This document shows, piece by piece, positions 1-9,500 of a DNA stretch of 51,934 nt. The stretch covers positions 1 through 51,934 of the forward strand of contig CANHQP010000025.1 in NCBI GenBank assembly GCA_947462925.1, written 5' to 3'. The notes under the pieces were generated by a model. That model was not told the DNA's origin and did not search any database. It worked only from the letters and a program-made list of their open reading frames with translations. The stretch is from Flavobacteriia bacterium (GTDB lineage: Bacteria > Bacteroidota > Bacteroidia > Flavobacteriales_D > Crocinitomicaceae). The stretch's first letter is position 1. The number at the start of each line of letters is the position of its first letter. Made by a program: the position numbers and the translations under genes.

Positions 1-68
1 ATTTCCTTGAATTTAGATTTACATTCAGCTTCATTCGGATAATTATTGAAAAATTCTACTAACTTCAT
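1..68 (-). CDS. Partial transposase N-terminus, IS1595-like (runs off left edge)
   Basis: An ATG on the minus strand opens a frame that stays open to the window edge and gives 22 residues starting MKLVEFFNNYPNEAECKSK. This resembles the start of IS1595-family transposases, where a short 'F/YP-(N/D)-E-x-x-C' helix precedes a zinc ribbon. The zinc ribbon and DDE-type catalytic domain would lie outside the window. I could not identify a terminal inverted repeat in the bases to its right, so the element's boundary is unknown. With so few residues this is a family resemblance rather than an identification. Confidence 0.45.
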   Translation of the reverse strand, partial: MKLVEFFNNYPNEAECKSKFKE

Positions 69-260
69 ATTACTAATTTTGTACAAAGTTCGTGTTGGTG
101 GACGTAATCTAATTATGTTCTACTGGTATAGTTTACGATATGCATTAAATTTAAAGTTTTTTTAAACTTTTGTTAAAAATTATTTGATTGATTTTGAGTT
201 TTTTAATTCAATTGTAACGTTAAATATTCAATATTAACAAATGATGAATAAATCATTCTA

Positions 261-268
261 TATATTTG
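261..268 (+). promoter_or_regulatory. Bacteroidota -7 box (TATATTTG)
   Basis: A perfect match to the Bacteroidota -7 consensus TAnnTTTG, 26 bases before the ATG of the first T9SS cargo gene. No clear TTTG -33 element is seen at the usual 19-base spacing. Confidence 0.55.
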
Positions 269-294
269 CAAACTAAAATTTACAAATAGAACAC

Positions 295-1311
295 ATGAAA
301 ACAAGATTATTTACATTCATATTTATTGGATTTTCTTTGGGTTTAACAGCTCAAACTCAAATCCCAAATGGAGGTTTTGAAAATTGGGGAAACACAAGTC
401 CTGGTAATGCAGATGAACCGACTTCTTGGTATTCAAACAAAACAGGTTCAACTGTAGCTTCAATTGGACCACAAACTTGTTACAAGGAAACGTCTAATCC
501 ACATTCTGGTTCATTTTGCGCGCGTTTGGAAACAAAATATTATGTTTTGGCGGTTGTAAATGGAAATTTAACTACAGGTGTTGTCAATGCGCCTAGTCAA
601 GATAAATCTGAAGGTTATGTAGGGACTGTAAATTATAGTTCTGCATCAGATGTAAGAAGAATGCCTTTTACGGGGCGCCCTGATAGCTTAGTTGGTTGGT
701 ACCGATATACGCAAGCAACCAATGGTACAGGTGCTGCGGCAGAAAAGGCTAAGGTTGTTGCATTTTTGCATTCTGGTGATTACAATGATCCTGAAATTCC
801 AGTGAACGGAAATCATCCAGATTTAAGCGCAAATAAGATTGGTAAGGCATTATTTAATTCTGCTGCTGCAAATAATACGACTTGGAAAAGATTTTCGGTT
901 CCTTTTATTTATACGAATGGTGATACGCCTGAATATATCATGATAAGTATTACACCTTCTGATAACCAAATGACTACAGCTCCAACCATTCTTGGAACTG
1001 GAAGTATTCTTTGGATTGATGATTTGGAAGTTATTTATAACCCAGACAACGCAAGTGTAGTTGAAAATGAGCAAAATAACTTCAATGTTTACAATTATGA
1101 AAATAAAATTTTTGTTGATCTTTCCGCTAAAAATGATAAATTGGCTACATTGAAAATTTTAGATATTTCTGGAAAAGTTGTAATGGAAACAAAATTAACA
1201 AGTAACCAAAAAAATGAAATTACTTTGGCAGCAGAATTGGTTCAAGGAACTTACTTTTATCAAGTTTCTGGCTCAGAATTGCAAAAAACGGGTAAATTTG
1301 TTATCAAATAA
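295..1311 (+). CDS. Secreted PCMD-domain protein with T9SS C-terminal sorting domain
   Basis: This 338-residue protein opens with a signal peptide (MKTRLFTFIFIGFSLGLTAQ). Residues about 23-250 look like the PCMD domain, a putative carbohydrate-metabolism domain: an early IPNGGFENWG motif, a following T-S-W-Y segment, and a closing strand with SILWIDDLEVIY. Residues about 260-338 form a type A T9SS sorting domain, with a KILDISGKVV strand, then a G-T-Y-F-Y-Q-V strand and a basic end (GKFVIK). It is therefore expected to cross the inner membrane by Sec and reach the cell surface through T9SS. The substrate is unknown. It stands alone, with its own promoter box and terminator. Confidence 0.8.
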   Translation: MKTRLFTFIFIGFSLGLTAQTQIPNGGFENWGNTSPGNADEPTSWYSNKTGSTVASIGPQTCYKETSNPHSGSFCARLETKYYVLAVVNGNLTTGVVNAPSQDKSEGYVGTVNYSSASDVRRMPFTGRPDSLVGWYRYTQATNGTGAAAEKAKVVAFLHSGDYNDPEIPVNGNHPDLSANKIGKALFNSAAANNTTWKRFSVPFIYTNGDTPEYIMISITPSDNQMTTAPTILGTGSILWIDDLEVIYNPDNASVVENEQNNFNVYNYENKIFVDLSAKNDKLATLKILDISGKVVMETKLTSNQKNEITLAAELVQGTYFYQVSGSELQKTGKFVIK

Positions 1312-1328
1312 TTCACTGCAGATATTTG

Positions 1329-1357
1329 AAAGCCCTGCATATTTGTGGGGCTTTTTC
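1329..1357 (+). terminator. Rho-independent terminator
   Basis: The arms AAAGCCC and GGGCTTT enclose a 12-base loop and run into a T tract, directly after the PCMD protein. The GTG that would lengthen the next gene lies inside this hairpin, which argues against using it as a start. Confidence 0.8.
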
Positions 1358-1372
1358 ATTTAATAGAATTTT

Positions 1373-1380
1373 TAATTTTG
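1373..1380 (+). promoter_or_regulatory. -7 box (TAATTTTG) abutting the TonB receptor start
   Basis: A consensus TAnnTTTG box whose last base is only 3 bases before the ATG of the receptor gene. The transcript start would fall at or next to the start codon. Confidence 0.5.
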
Positions 1381-1383
1381 CCT

Positions 1384-3813
1384 ATGCTATTAAGATTAAT
1401 TTTCATTTTTACTTTAATTTCGAGTGTTTCTTTTGCTCAAAATACGGGAATTTTAAAAGGAGTAATCACTGAAGCTAGAACTGGTTCCACATTGTTTGGC
1501 GCAACAATCCAAATTTCAAATGAAATGTCAAAAGGAACAAAGTCTGACATCGAAGGGAATTATTTTTTAGAACTAGAGGCAGGTCGATATCACTTAACTT
1601 CTGGTTTTTTAGGACTTGGAAGCGATACTTTTTCAATTCAAATCTTACCTGGTCAGGTTACTATTCACAACATCAAGTTAAATGATATTTCCCAATTATT
1701 AGAAACTGTTGTTGTTTCAGCTGGAAAATTTGAACAAAAATTGGAGGAACAAGTCGTTTCAATGGAAATACTTAAGCCTGCGCTGATAGCAAATAAAAAT
1801 ACAACAAGCATTGAAACTGCTTTAGAACAAGTTCCGGGTTTGTCAATTATTGACAATGACCCACAAATTAGAGGTGGAAGTGGTTTTACTTTCGGTGTTG
1901 GAAGCCGCGTTGCTATTGTAGTTGATGGAATTCCATTGTTAAGCGGAGATGCTGGTCGACCAGAATGGAGCTATATTCCAGTTGAAAATATTGAACAAGT
2001 TGAGGTTATCAAAGGAGCTTCTTCTGTTTTGTATGGTTCCTCTGCTTTAAATGGTGTTATTCACATTCGAAGTGCATATCCAAGAAGTAAGCCTAAAACG
2101 ATTTTTAACTATTCGGTAGGAAATTACAGTGCACCGAGTGAAAATGCAGAGAATTGGTATGGAAATTCTATTCCAGGATTTACAAATTTGAATTTTTTGC
2201 ATTCGAGAATTATCAAGAAAAATTTAGATTTTGTCGTTGGAGGGAATTTCAATGTGGACCAAGGATATATCGGACCCCCGCCACCAGCTCCATACATGCC
2301 ACAAGAGTTGAAGGACGTTTTGAAAATTACAGATTCAATTCCTACTTATACCAACAAGGATATGCTTCGTGTGAGAGGAAGAATGAATTTTAATATTCGC
2401 TATCGTTCTAAAAAAATCAAGCGATTGAGTTATGGAGTTAACGGCAATGCAATGTATAACAAGACAAACATGGTTTTCGCATGGTTGGATGATTCTTTAG
2501 GTCTTTACAGAGGTTATCCAGGTGCTGTTTTTATGCAAAAACAAACTTTGTTTAATATCGATCCATTTGTAAAATATTCTACAGCAAATGGAATATCTCA
2601 CAGCATTGTGACGAGAATTTTTCATTCAGACAATCAAATTTCAAACAATCAATCGAATCGTGGAACCATGTTTTATGGTGAATATCAAATGCAAAGAGAT
2701 TTCAAGTCCTTGGATTTAAATTTCACTGGTGGACTTGCAAGCAATGTTTCTACTTCTTATTCAGCTTTGTATGCATCAAGTGGTCAGGCAAATAATCGAA
2801 ATGTTAATATTGCTGGTTATGTGCAGTTAGACAAGAAGTTTTGGAGAATTTTGAATGTTACTGGAGGTGTGCGTTATGAGTTTTTCAAAATGAATCAGCA
2901 AGAAAGTGTGATGGCTCCGATTGTGCGCGTTGGTGCCAATTTGCAAGTCACGAAAGGAACATTTGTAAGAGTCTCATCAGGTCAAGGTTTCAGATATCCA
3001 ACAATCACTGAAAGGTATATCGCCACAAAAGCAAGTTTGTTTGGTGTTTTCCCAAATCCTGATTTGAAGCCAGAGAAAAGCAACAGTTTTGAAATTGGAT
3101 TAAAACAAGGATTTAAAATCAGCAAGTTTTTAGGTTATGTTGACATTGCTGGATTTTATCAAAAATATGAAAATACTATAGAGTATCTTTTTGGATCTTG
3201 GGAGCCAGATATCGCTTTAATTGGATTTAAATTCTTAAATACAGGAGAATCAAGGGTTCGAGGAATTGATTTTTCTATTGCAGGCGCTTCCGCAGAAGCT
3301 AACAAAAAGTTTGGAGTTACCATGTTGTTGGGTTATACCTATATTGACCCAGTTTCTTTAACTCCTGATTTGGTTTATGCTCGTGACAAATCACTTGGAG
3401 GTGTTGGACAGGATCTAAGCTATAAGACTAGTAGCATTGATACCACTGGAAATGTTTTGAAATACAGATTCAAGCACATGGCCAAAGCGGATGTAGAATT
3501 TAGAATCTTTAAATTTGGTGTAGGATTTAGTTACCGTTATTACAGTAAAATGCAGAATATTGATAGAGCTTTCAATGATATTGAAGTTTTAACAAGTAAT
3601 ACAAGTCCTTATTTGTACCAAATCAAAGCTACCAACTATTGGAGAAGTCACAATGGCTATCATATTTTTGACGCACGTGTCAGTTTTAAAATTAGCGAAA
3701 AACAAAAAATTTCAATTGTCTGTAATAATTTGTTTAACATTGATTACTCTTTGCGTCCACTGAAAATAGAAGCGCCAAGAACTACTGCGATTCAATATGT
3801 TTATACTTTCTAA
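1384..3813 (+). CDS. TonB-dependent outer-membrane receptor
   Basis: The ATG at 1384 gives 809 residues with a clean signal peptide ending SSVSFAQ; an in-frame GTG upstream lies in the preceding terminator and is rejected. Order of parts: a carboxypeptidase-regulatory-like beta-sandwich (GILKGVITEARTGSTLFGA, about residues 20-100), a plug domain (about 105-235, with ETALEQVPGLSI, DGIPLLSGD and VIKGASSVLYGSSALNGVI), then a 22-strand-type barrel ending in an aromatic residue (IQYVYTF). It imports a large ligand across the outer membrane using TonB energy. No SusD partner lies beside it, so a siderophore, cobalamin or metal ligand is as plausible as a glycan. The ligand cannot be told from the sequence. 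Confidence 0.9.
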   Translation: MLLRLIFIFTLISSVSFAQNTGILKGVITEARTGSTLFGATIQISNEMSKGTKSDIEGNYFLELEAGRYHLTSGFLGLGSDTFSIQILPGQVTIHNIKLNDISQLLETVVVSAGKFEQKLEEQVVSMEILKPALIANKNTTSIETALEQVPGLSIIDNDPQIRGGSGFTFGVGSRVAIVVDGIPLLSGDAGRPEWSYIPVENIEQVEVIKGASSVLYGSSALNGVIHIRSAYPRSKPKTIFNYSVGNYSAPSENAENWYGNSIPGFTNLNFLHSRIIKKNLDFVVGGNFNVDQGYIGPPPPAPYMPQELKDVLKITDSIPTYTNKDMLRVRGRMNFNIRYRSKKIKRLSYGVNGNAMYNKTNMVFAWLDDSLGLYRGYPGAVFMQKQTLFNIDPFVKYSTANGISHSIVTRIFHSDNQISNNQSNRGTMFYGEYQMQRDFKSLDLNFTGGLASNVSTSYSALYASSGQANNRNVNIAGYVQLDKKFWRILNVTGGVRYEFFKMNQQESVMAPIVRVGANLQVTKGTFVRVSSGQGFRYPTITERYIATKASLFGVFPNPDLKPEKSNSFEIGLKQGFKISKFLGYVDIAGFYQKYENTIEYLFGSWEPDIALIGFKFLNTGESRVRGIDFSIAGASAEANKKFGVTMLLGYTYIDPVSLTPDLVYARDKSLGGVGQDLSYKTSSIDTTGNVLKYRFKHMAKADVEFRIFKFGVGFSYRYYSKMQNIDRAFNDIEVLTSNTSPYLYQIKATNYWRSHNGYHIFDARVSFKISEKQKISIVCNNLFNIDYSLRPLKIEAPRTTAIQYVYTF

Positions 3814-3928
3814 ATAACTGACTTTTTGTCTCTTGAGCTTGTTTTAAACTGACAAAATTACCGTTTGGTTCAAAAAAAATGATTTGGTTCAGGATTTGAC
3901 GAACTTTAGTAAATCAAAATTCTAAAAA

Positions 3929-6541
3929 ATGGATTTTAATAAATTTACTATCAAATCTCAGGAAGCGATTCAACAAGCGCAAAACTTGGCTGAATTGAAT
4001 GGAAATGGCGCAATCGAGACAGGACATTTACTGAAAGGTATTTTCTTGGTCGATCAAGATGTAATGCCATATTTACTTCAAAAATTAGCAATTAATTCTA
4101 AAAGTTTGGAATTGGTTGTTGACAAAATCATTCAAAGTTATTCCAAGGTTACAGGCGGTCAATTGCATATTTCGATGCCAGTTGAAAGAATTTTAAATCA
4201 AGCTTTGGTTGAAATGAAAACTTTCAACGATGAATTTGTATCAATTGAAATCATGTTTTATACCTTATTGGATAGTACTGATGCCATTGGAAAGTTCCTA
4301 AAAGACCAACAAATCACCAAATCAAAACTAAAAATTGCCATTATGGACTTAAGAAACGGACAAAATGTAACTTCAAATAGCCAAGAGGGAACATATCAAT
4401 CTTTAGAAAAATACGCCAAAAATTTAAATGAATTGGCCAAAGCTGGGAAATTGGATCCTGTAATTGGTCGCGATGACGAAATTCGCCGTGTACTTCAAAT
4501 TCTAACTAGAAGAACGAAAAATAATCCAATTTTAATCGGTGAACCTGGAGTTGGTAAGACTGCAATCGCTGAAGGATTGGCGCATCGAATTGTAACGGGA
4601 GATGTACCAGAAAATTTGAAAACCAAAATTGTTTATTCGTTAGACATGGGTTCATTGGTTGCGGGTGCTAAATACAAAGGCGAATTTGAAGAGCGTTTGA
4701 AAGCGGTGATCAAAGAAGTGACACAAGCGGAAGGCGAAATTATTTTGTTTATTGACGAAATTCATACGCTTGTTGGCGCAGGTGGAGGTGACGGTGCAAT
4801 GGATGCAGCAAACATCTTAAAACCAGCTTTGGCGCGCGGTGAATTAAGAGCGGTTGGTGCCACAACATTGAACGAATACCAAAAATATTTCGAAAAAGAC
4901 AAAGCGCTTGTTCGCCGTTTTCAAACCGTTTTGGTCGACGAACCAAGCACGGAAGATGCGATTTCTATTTTGCGCGGAATCAAAGAAAAATATGAAAATC
5001 ACCACAAAGTAATCATCAAAGATGCGGCAATCATTGCTGCTGTTGAGTTTTCGCAACGATACATTACAGAGCGTCATTTGCCAGACAAAGCGATTGATTT
5101 AATTGATGAAGCAGCTTCAAAATTGCGTATGGAAATCAATTCAAAACCAGAAGAATTGGATGAATTGGAAAGAAAAATCTTGCAATTAGAGATTGAAAAA
5201 GCGGCAATCATGCGCGAGCAAGACACAAAAAAACTAGAGGGAATTGGCAAAGAATTAGCGAATTTAATAGAGCAAAGAGACGCTTTCAAAGCCAAGTGGC
5301 AAGCTGAACGAGATGTGGTCGATGGAATCCAAAAAATGAAAGAAGACATCGAAAATTTCAAGATTGAAGCAGATAATGCTGAAAGAATGGGGGATTACGG
5401 TAAAGTAGCGGAAATTCGTTATGGTCGAATCAAAGATACTGAAGCAAAATTAGAGGAAGCCAAAGGAAAACTTTCTGGAATGCAATCGACTTCTAAAATG
5501 ATCAAAGAAGAAGTGGATGTGGCTGAAATTGCGGATGTTGTTTCAAAATGGACAGGAATTCCTATCTCTAAAATGATTGAATCTGAAGTTTCTAAATTAT
5601 TGAAATTAGAAGATGAATTAGGCAAAAGAGTAGTTGGTCAGACAGAAGCAATTGGCGCGATTTCAGATGCAGTTAGAAGAAGCAGAGCTGGATTGCAAGA
5701 TGCTAAAAAACCAATTGGATCTTTCATTTTCTTAGGTACAACTGGAGTAGGGAAAACAGAATTGGCAAAAGCATTGGCTGAATATTTATTCAACGACGAA
5801 AATGCCATGACTCGAATCGATATGAGTGAATACCAAGAGAAACATTCTGTGAGCAGATTAGTTGGAGCACCTCCGGGATATATCGGTTATGATGAAGGTG
5901 GACAATTGACAGAAGCCGTTCGACGCCGACCATATTCAATTATTTTGCTGGACGAAATCGAAAAAGCACATCCAGATGTTTTTAATATTTTGTTGCAAGT
6001 ACTTGATGATGGTCGATTGACTGACAACAAGGGACGAACAGTGAATTTCAAAAATACAATTATCATCATGACTTCTAATTTAGGTTCTCATTTGATTCAA
6101 GAAACTTTTGAAGGAATCAAACCTGGAGAAGAAGACAGAGCCACTGAAAAAGCCAAAATGTTGGTAATGGAATTGTTGAAACAAACAATCAGACCTGAAT
6201 TTTTGAATCGAATTGATGAAACAATTATGTTTACGCCACTTACGAAGGATAATTTGAAACAAATTGTACATATTCAAATGAATCAATTGACTGAATTATT
6301 GAAAGAAAAAGATATTCATTTACATGTGACTGCTGATGCTTTTGACTGGATAGCCGAAGCAGGTTATGATCCTCAATTTGGTGCAAGACCAGTGAAAAGA
6401 GTAATTCAAAAACAAGTGTTAAATGAGTTGTCGAAAGCATTACTTTCAGGCACAATTGATACTTCGAAAACAGTTGTCATGGATATTTTTGACACTAAAA
6501 TTGTCTTCAGAAAACCAATTACTGAAGCTGAAGAAGTTTAA
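3929..6541 (+). CDS. clpB: ATP-dependent disaggregase ClpB
   Basis: 870 residues, the usual ClpB length. A Clp-N domain (about 1-145) precedes AAA domain 1 with Walker A GEPGVGKT at about residue 204 and a Walker [12 protein letters not shown] coiled-coil middle domain follows at about 400-520, rich in Glu/Lys heptads, then AAA domain 2 with Walker [10 protein letters not shown] at about residue 603 and the Clp C-terminal domain. The long middle domain separates ClpB from ClpA and ClpX, and there is no IGF/L loop for ClpP docking that I can see. With DnaK/DnaJ it extracts proteins from aggregates in the cytoplasm. Single-gene transcription unit with a strong terminator; I see no heat-shock operator. 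Confidence 0.95.
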   Translation: MDFNKFTIKSQEAIQQAQNLAELNGNGAIETGHLLKGIFLVDQDVMPYLLQKLAINSKSLELVVDKIIQSYSKVTGGQLHISMPVERILNQALVEMKTFNDEFVSIEIMFYTLLDSTDAIGKFLKDQQITKSKLKIAIMDLRNGQNVTSNSQEGTYQSLEKYAKNLNELAKAGKLDPVIGRDDEIRRVLQILTRRTKNNPILIGEPGVGKTAIAEGLAHRIVTGDVPENLKTKIVYSLDMGSLVAGAKYKGEFEERLKAVIKEVTQAEGEIILFIDEIHTLVGAGGGDGAMDAANILKPALARGELRAVGATTLNEYQKYFEKDKALVRRFQTVLVDEPSTEDAISILRGIKEKYENHHKVIIKDAAIIAAVEFSQRYITERHLPDKAIDLIDEAASKLRMEINSKPEELDELERKILQLEIEKAAIMREQDTKKLEGIGKELANLIEQRDAFKAKWQAERDVVDGIQKMKEDIENFKIEADNAERMGDYGKVAEIRYGRIKDTEAKLEEAKGKLSGMQSTSKMIKEEVDVAEIADVVSKWTGIPISKMIESEVSKLLKLEDELGKRVVGQTEAIGAISDAVRRSRAGLQDAKKPIGSFIFLGTTGVGKTELAKALAEYLFNDENAMTRIDMSEYQEKHSVSRLVGAPPGYIGYDEGGQLTEAVRRRPYSIILLDEIEKAHPDVFNILLQVLDDGRLTDNKGRTVNFKNTIIIMTSNLGSHLIQETFEGIKPGEEDRATEKAKMLVMELLKQTIRPEFLNRIDETIMFTPLTKDNLKQIVHIQMNQLTELLKEKDIHLHVTADAFDWIAEAGYDPQFGARPVKRVIQKQVLNELSKALLSGTIDTSKTVVMDIFDTKIVFRKPITEAEEV

Positions 6542-6586
6542 AGTCAAATTGTGACTGAGGTTTTTGATAAAATTATGTAACTTCGC

Positions 6587-6617
6587 ATCCCTTTCCATTT
6601 GGAGAGGGATTTTTTTA
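6587..6617 (+). terminator. Rho-independent terminator of clpB
   Basis: A 10-bp stem (ATCCCTTTCC pairing with GGAGAGGGAT, one G-U) with an ATTT loop, followed by seven T. An in-frame TTG in this hairpin is an artefactual start for the next gene. Confidence 0.85.
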
Positions 6618-6625
6618 TTTTTAGA

Positions 6626-7951
6626 ATGAAACTTTTTAGCTTAAACGCCGGAACATCAAGAGTTTTTGGACTCGATTTACTTCGATTTTTTGCCATCATT
6701 TTTGTTGTGGTCGGTCACAGCATGATTTTAGTTCCTAAGGATATTAAAAAGCATGTCGTAAAGGAAGGCGAAAATTTGACAACGATATCATATCAATATT
6801 ACGTTGACAAAAATTTGATTGCTAGTTCAAATGAAAAATTAAATTTTGACAAGCAAGCTGATACAATCAAAGTTTCTAAAGAAAAACCTACCCGTGTAAC
6901 TAAAGTTTTGAAAGCTGGACAAACGATTGACATTCCTGTAGATGGTAAATTCAGAAAGTATGTCAACGCGATTTTATTGGATGGTGTAGCGATTTTCTTT
7001 GTTTTGAGCGGTTTTTTGATTGGAGGGATTTTAATCAAAATGCTGGAACGAAATCCGCCTTCGTTTTCATTGTTACTGAATTTTTGGAATAGACGTTGGC
7101 TCAGAACACTCCCTATGTACCTAGTGATTTTAGTGATCTTGTTGGCTTTTGCCTTTTTTGTAAATCCTAAAATTTTCCCAGAATACTTTGGTAGATACTT
7201 CTTCTTTTTACAAAATTTCAACAACCGTCCAGAACATTTCTTTGGAGAATCTTGGAGTTTGTGTATCGAAGAATGGTTCTACTTTTTTATTCCTTTGATG
7301 CTTTTCGGAGGTTTGGTTTTGTTTAAAACAAAAGTGCGCACAATGTTTATTTGGGTGATTTCAATTGTAATAATTGGCGTCGTTGTTTACAGATATTACT
7401 TTTTCAACCAAGCATCCATTCAAAGTGTATTCCATTCTTTGAAAGATGGAAAACCATATTTAATGCTGGTAACAACAAGAATTGATTCAATCGTTTATGG
7501 AGTTTTAGCTGCTTTTGTAGCATTTTATTATCCCAAAATTTGGCAAAGATGTAACAGTATTTTCTTGGTTTTGCTATCGCTTTACGTGCTTTATTACTTG
7601 AAAATGCATTACCAAAAAGAGTACATCATTTGGTCTCCATCCATTAATTCTATTTGCGTCATGATTATGTTGCCATTCTTGGCCAATTTAAAAACGATGA
7701 GGTTTAAAATCTTCAAATTCATTACGTTTATTAGTTTGATTTCTTATTCCATGTATCTGGTGAATTTGAGTTTGGTGATTCATATTTTAATCAAATTTGG
7801 TATGCATGGATTACTGAATGAAAAGTACATTCCAAGCGAAACTTGGTACATTGAATATGCTGTTTATTGGGCTTATGTCATTGGACTTTCTTTTATTTTC
7901 TATCGCTTCATCGAAATCCCTTTCATGAACATGAGAAAGCACGAAAAGTAA
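6626..7951 (+). CDS. Acyltransferase-3 membrane protein with LysM-like loop insert
   Basis: The ATG gives 441 residues; the upstream TTG lies in the clpB terminator. The acyltransferase-3 (OatA/OafA-type) fold is shown by the first helix LLRFFAIIFVVVGHS with its conserved His31, by DGVAIFFVLSGFLIGG, by the arginine-rich FWNRRWLRTLP, and by about ten hydrophobic segments. Such enzymes move acyl groups across the inner membrane onto surface sugars or peptidoglycan. Unusually, helices 1 and 2 are separated by about 85 residues instead of 20-30. Residues 43-105 of that loop read like a LysM domain (HVVKEGENLTTIS at the start, LKAGQTIDIP at the end). There is no SGNH domain at the C-terminus. The acceptor is unknown. 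Confidence 0.85.
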   Translation: MKLFSLNAGTSRVFGLDLLRFFAIIFVVVGHSMILVPKDIKKHVVKEGENLTTISYQYYVDKNLIASSNEKLNFDKQADTIKVSKEKPTRVTKVLKAGQTIDIPVDGKFRKYVNAILLDGVAIFFVLSGFLIGGILIKMLERNPPSFSLLLNFWNRRWLRTLPMYLVILVILLAFAFFVNPKIFPEYFGRYFFFLQNFNNRPEHFFGESWSLCIEEWFYFFIPLMLFGGLVLFKTKVRTMFIWVISIVIIGVVVYRYYFFNQASIQSVFHSLKDGKPYLMLVTTRIDSIVYGVLAAFVAFYYPKIWQRCNSIFLVLLSLYVLYYLKMHYQKEYIIWSPSINSICVMIMLPFLANLKTMRFKIFKFITFISLISYSMYLVNLSLVIHILIKFGMHGLLNEKYIPSETWYIEYAVYWAYVIGLSFIFYRFIEIPFMNMRKHEK

Positions 7952-7979
7952 TTTTCTCTTAAAATCAAAACTTTGTTGC

Positions 7980-9350
7980 ATGTCAAAAAGAAAACTTCTT
8001 CTTCTGTTTATTTTAGCGTTTTCACAGACATTCGCTCAAAAAAATGATTCTATTTTTATTAGAAAAATTTATGATCAAGCTTTGTCCGAAGGACATTCTT
8101 ATGAAGATTTAAGAAGTTTGTGTAAAGATGTTGGCGCAAGATTATCAGGATCTTCTCAAGCTGAAATGGCAGTTGAATGGGGGAAAAACAAATTGCAATC
8201 TTACAATTTTGATAAAGTTTATTTGCAAGAAATTCAAGTTCCGCATTGGGAGCGAGGCACCAAAGAAAGCGCTTGGGTAAAAACCAAGGAGGGAAAATTG
8301 ATTTCTTTGAAAATCTTGGCATTGGGTGGTTCTGTTGGAACAAATGGTACATTGAGAGCAGAATTGGTCGTTTTTCACTCGCTAGATGACTTGAAGAAAG
8401 CCAAAGAATCAGACGTGAAGGGAAAAATCGTGCTCCTAAATCAGCCTTTCGACGAAAAAATGGTCAATACTTTTAAGGCTTATGGCGCTTGTTATCCAAT
8501 CCGCGGTGACGGTGCTGTTGAAGCGGCAAAATTGGGAGCCGTGGGAGTTGTTGTTCGTTCACTTGGTTCTTCGCAAGATTTGCATCCACATACTGGTTCC
8601 ATGCATTATGAAGATAAAGTAAACAAAATTCCTGCTGCAGCAATTGCAACTGAACAAGCTGATTTATTGGATAATTTATCGAAAAAGGAAAAGCTTGAAT
8701 TCATTTTTGAATTGGATTGTAAATCGTTGCCTGATGTCAAAAGTTACAATGTGATTGGAGAAATTACTGGTACTGAGTTTCCCAATGAAATCATCACTTT
8801 TGGCGGACATTTAGACTCTTGGGACGCTGGTGAAGGCGCACACGATGATGGTGCAGGAATCATTCATAGTATTGAAGCATTGAGGATTTTAAAAGCATTG
8901 AATTTTAAACCTAAACACACTTTACGCGTGGTGCTTTTCATGAATGAAGAAAATGGAAACAAGGGAGGTTTAACTTACGCTGCCTGGTCTAAGGAAAAAG
9001 GCGAAAAACAAATCGCTGCCTTGGAAAGTGACCGTGGTGGCTTTGCACCGCGCGGATTTAGTTGTGATGGAAGCAATGAGCAAGTTGCGCTTTTACAAAC
9101 ATTTCAAAAGACTTTCGAACCATACGAATTACATGTTTTTGAAAAGGGATATGGAGGTGTTGACATCAATCCATTAAAAAGTTCTTTTGAAGGGATTCCT
9201 CTTTTTGGATTTGTTCCTGATTCTCAAAGATATTTCGATTTTCACCATGCTGAAAGTGATGTTTTTGAGTCTGTAAATAAAAGGGAACTCGAATTAGGCT
9301 GCGCTGCTGTAAGTTCAATGATTTATTTATTAGATTCTTACGTTAAATAA
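7980..9350 (+). CDS. Secreted M28 zinc peptidase, carboxypeptidase Q-like
   Basis: 456 residues with a signal peptide ending SQTFAQ. The M28 metal site is visible: His in GGHLDSWD (about residue 277), Asp in AHDDGAG, the general base and ligand Glu pair in MNEENG, Asp in ESDRGG and His in DFHHAESD. A protease-associated (PA) domain sits between residues about 115 and 230, with YPIRGDGAVEAAKLGA and a following PHTGSMHY that recalls animal carboxypeptidase Q. It should hydrolyse peptides or dipeptides outside the inner membrane. There is no T9SS tail, so it is probably periplasmic. A weak AT-rich hairpin follows the stop. Confidence 0.88.
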   Translation: MSKRKLLLLFILAFSQTFAQKNDSIFIRKIYDQALSEGHSYEDLRSLCKDVGARLSGSSQAEMAVEWGKNKLQSYNFDKVYLQEIQVPHWERGTKESAWVKTKEGKLISLKILALGGSVGTNGTLRAELVVFHSLDDLKKAKESDVKGKIVLLNQPFDEKMVNTFKAYGACYPIRGDGAVEAAKLGAVGVVVRSLGSSQDLHPHTGSMHYEDKVNKIPAAAIATEQADLLDNLSKKEKLEFIFELDCKSLPDVKSYNVIGEITGTEFPNEIITFGGHLDSWDAGEGAHDDGAGIIHSIEALRILKALNFKPKHTLRVVLFMNEENGNKGGLTYAAWSKEKGEKQIAALESDRGGFAPRGFSCDGSNEQVALLQTFQKTFEPYELHVFEKGYGGVDINPLKSSFEGIPLFGFVPDSQRYFDFHHAESDVFESVNKRELELGCAAVSSMIYLLDSYVK

Positions 9351-9440
9351 TTGAACATAAAATATGTTTTTAGTATTATTTGCATGTTAAGGTGTTGATA
9401 AAATCCAAAAACTTGATTTTTAAAATCCATTAAAATTTCG

Positions 9441-9448
9441 TACTTTTG
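9441..9448 (+). promoter_or_regulatory. -7 box (TACTTTTG)
   Basis: A consensus TAnnTTTG box upstream of the alpha-oxoamine synthase gene, leaving a 5' leader of about 50 bases. Confidence 0.5.
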
Positions 9449-9500
9449 TGGCATAAAATGGTGAAGTAATACGATTTAGTATTATAAAAAACGAACATTT

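Noticed and set aside
1345-1383. A GTG start that would add 13 residues to the TonB receptor.
   Set aside because: It lies within the preceding terminator hairpin and upstream of the -7 box; the ATG at 1384 gives a proper signal peptide.
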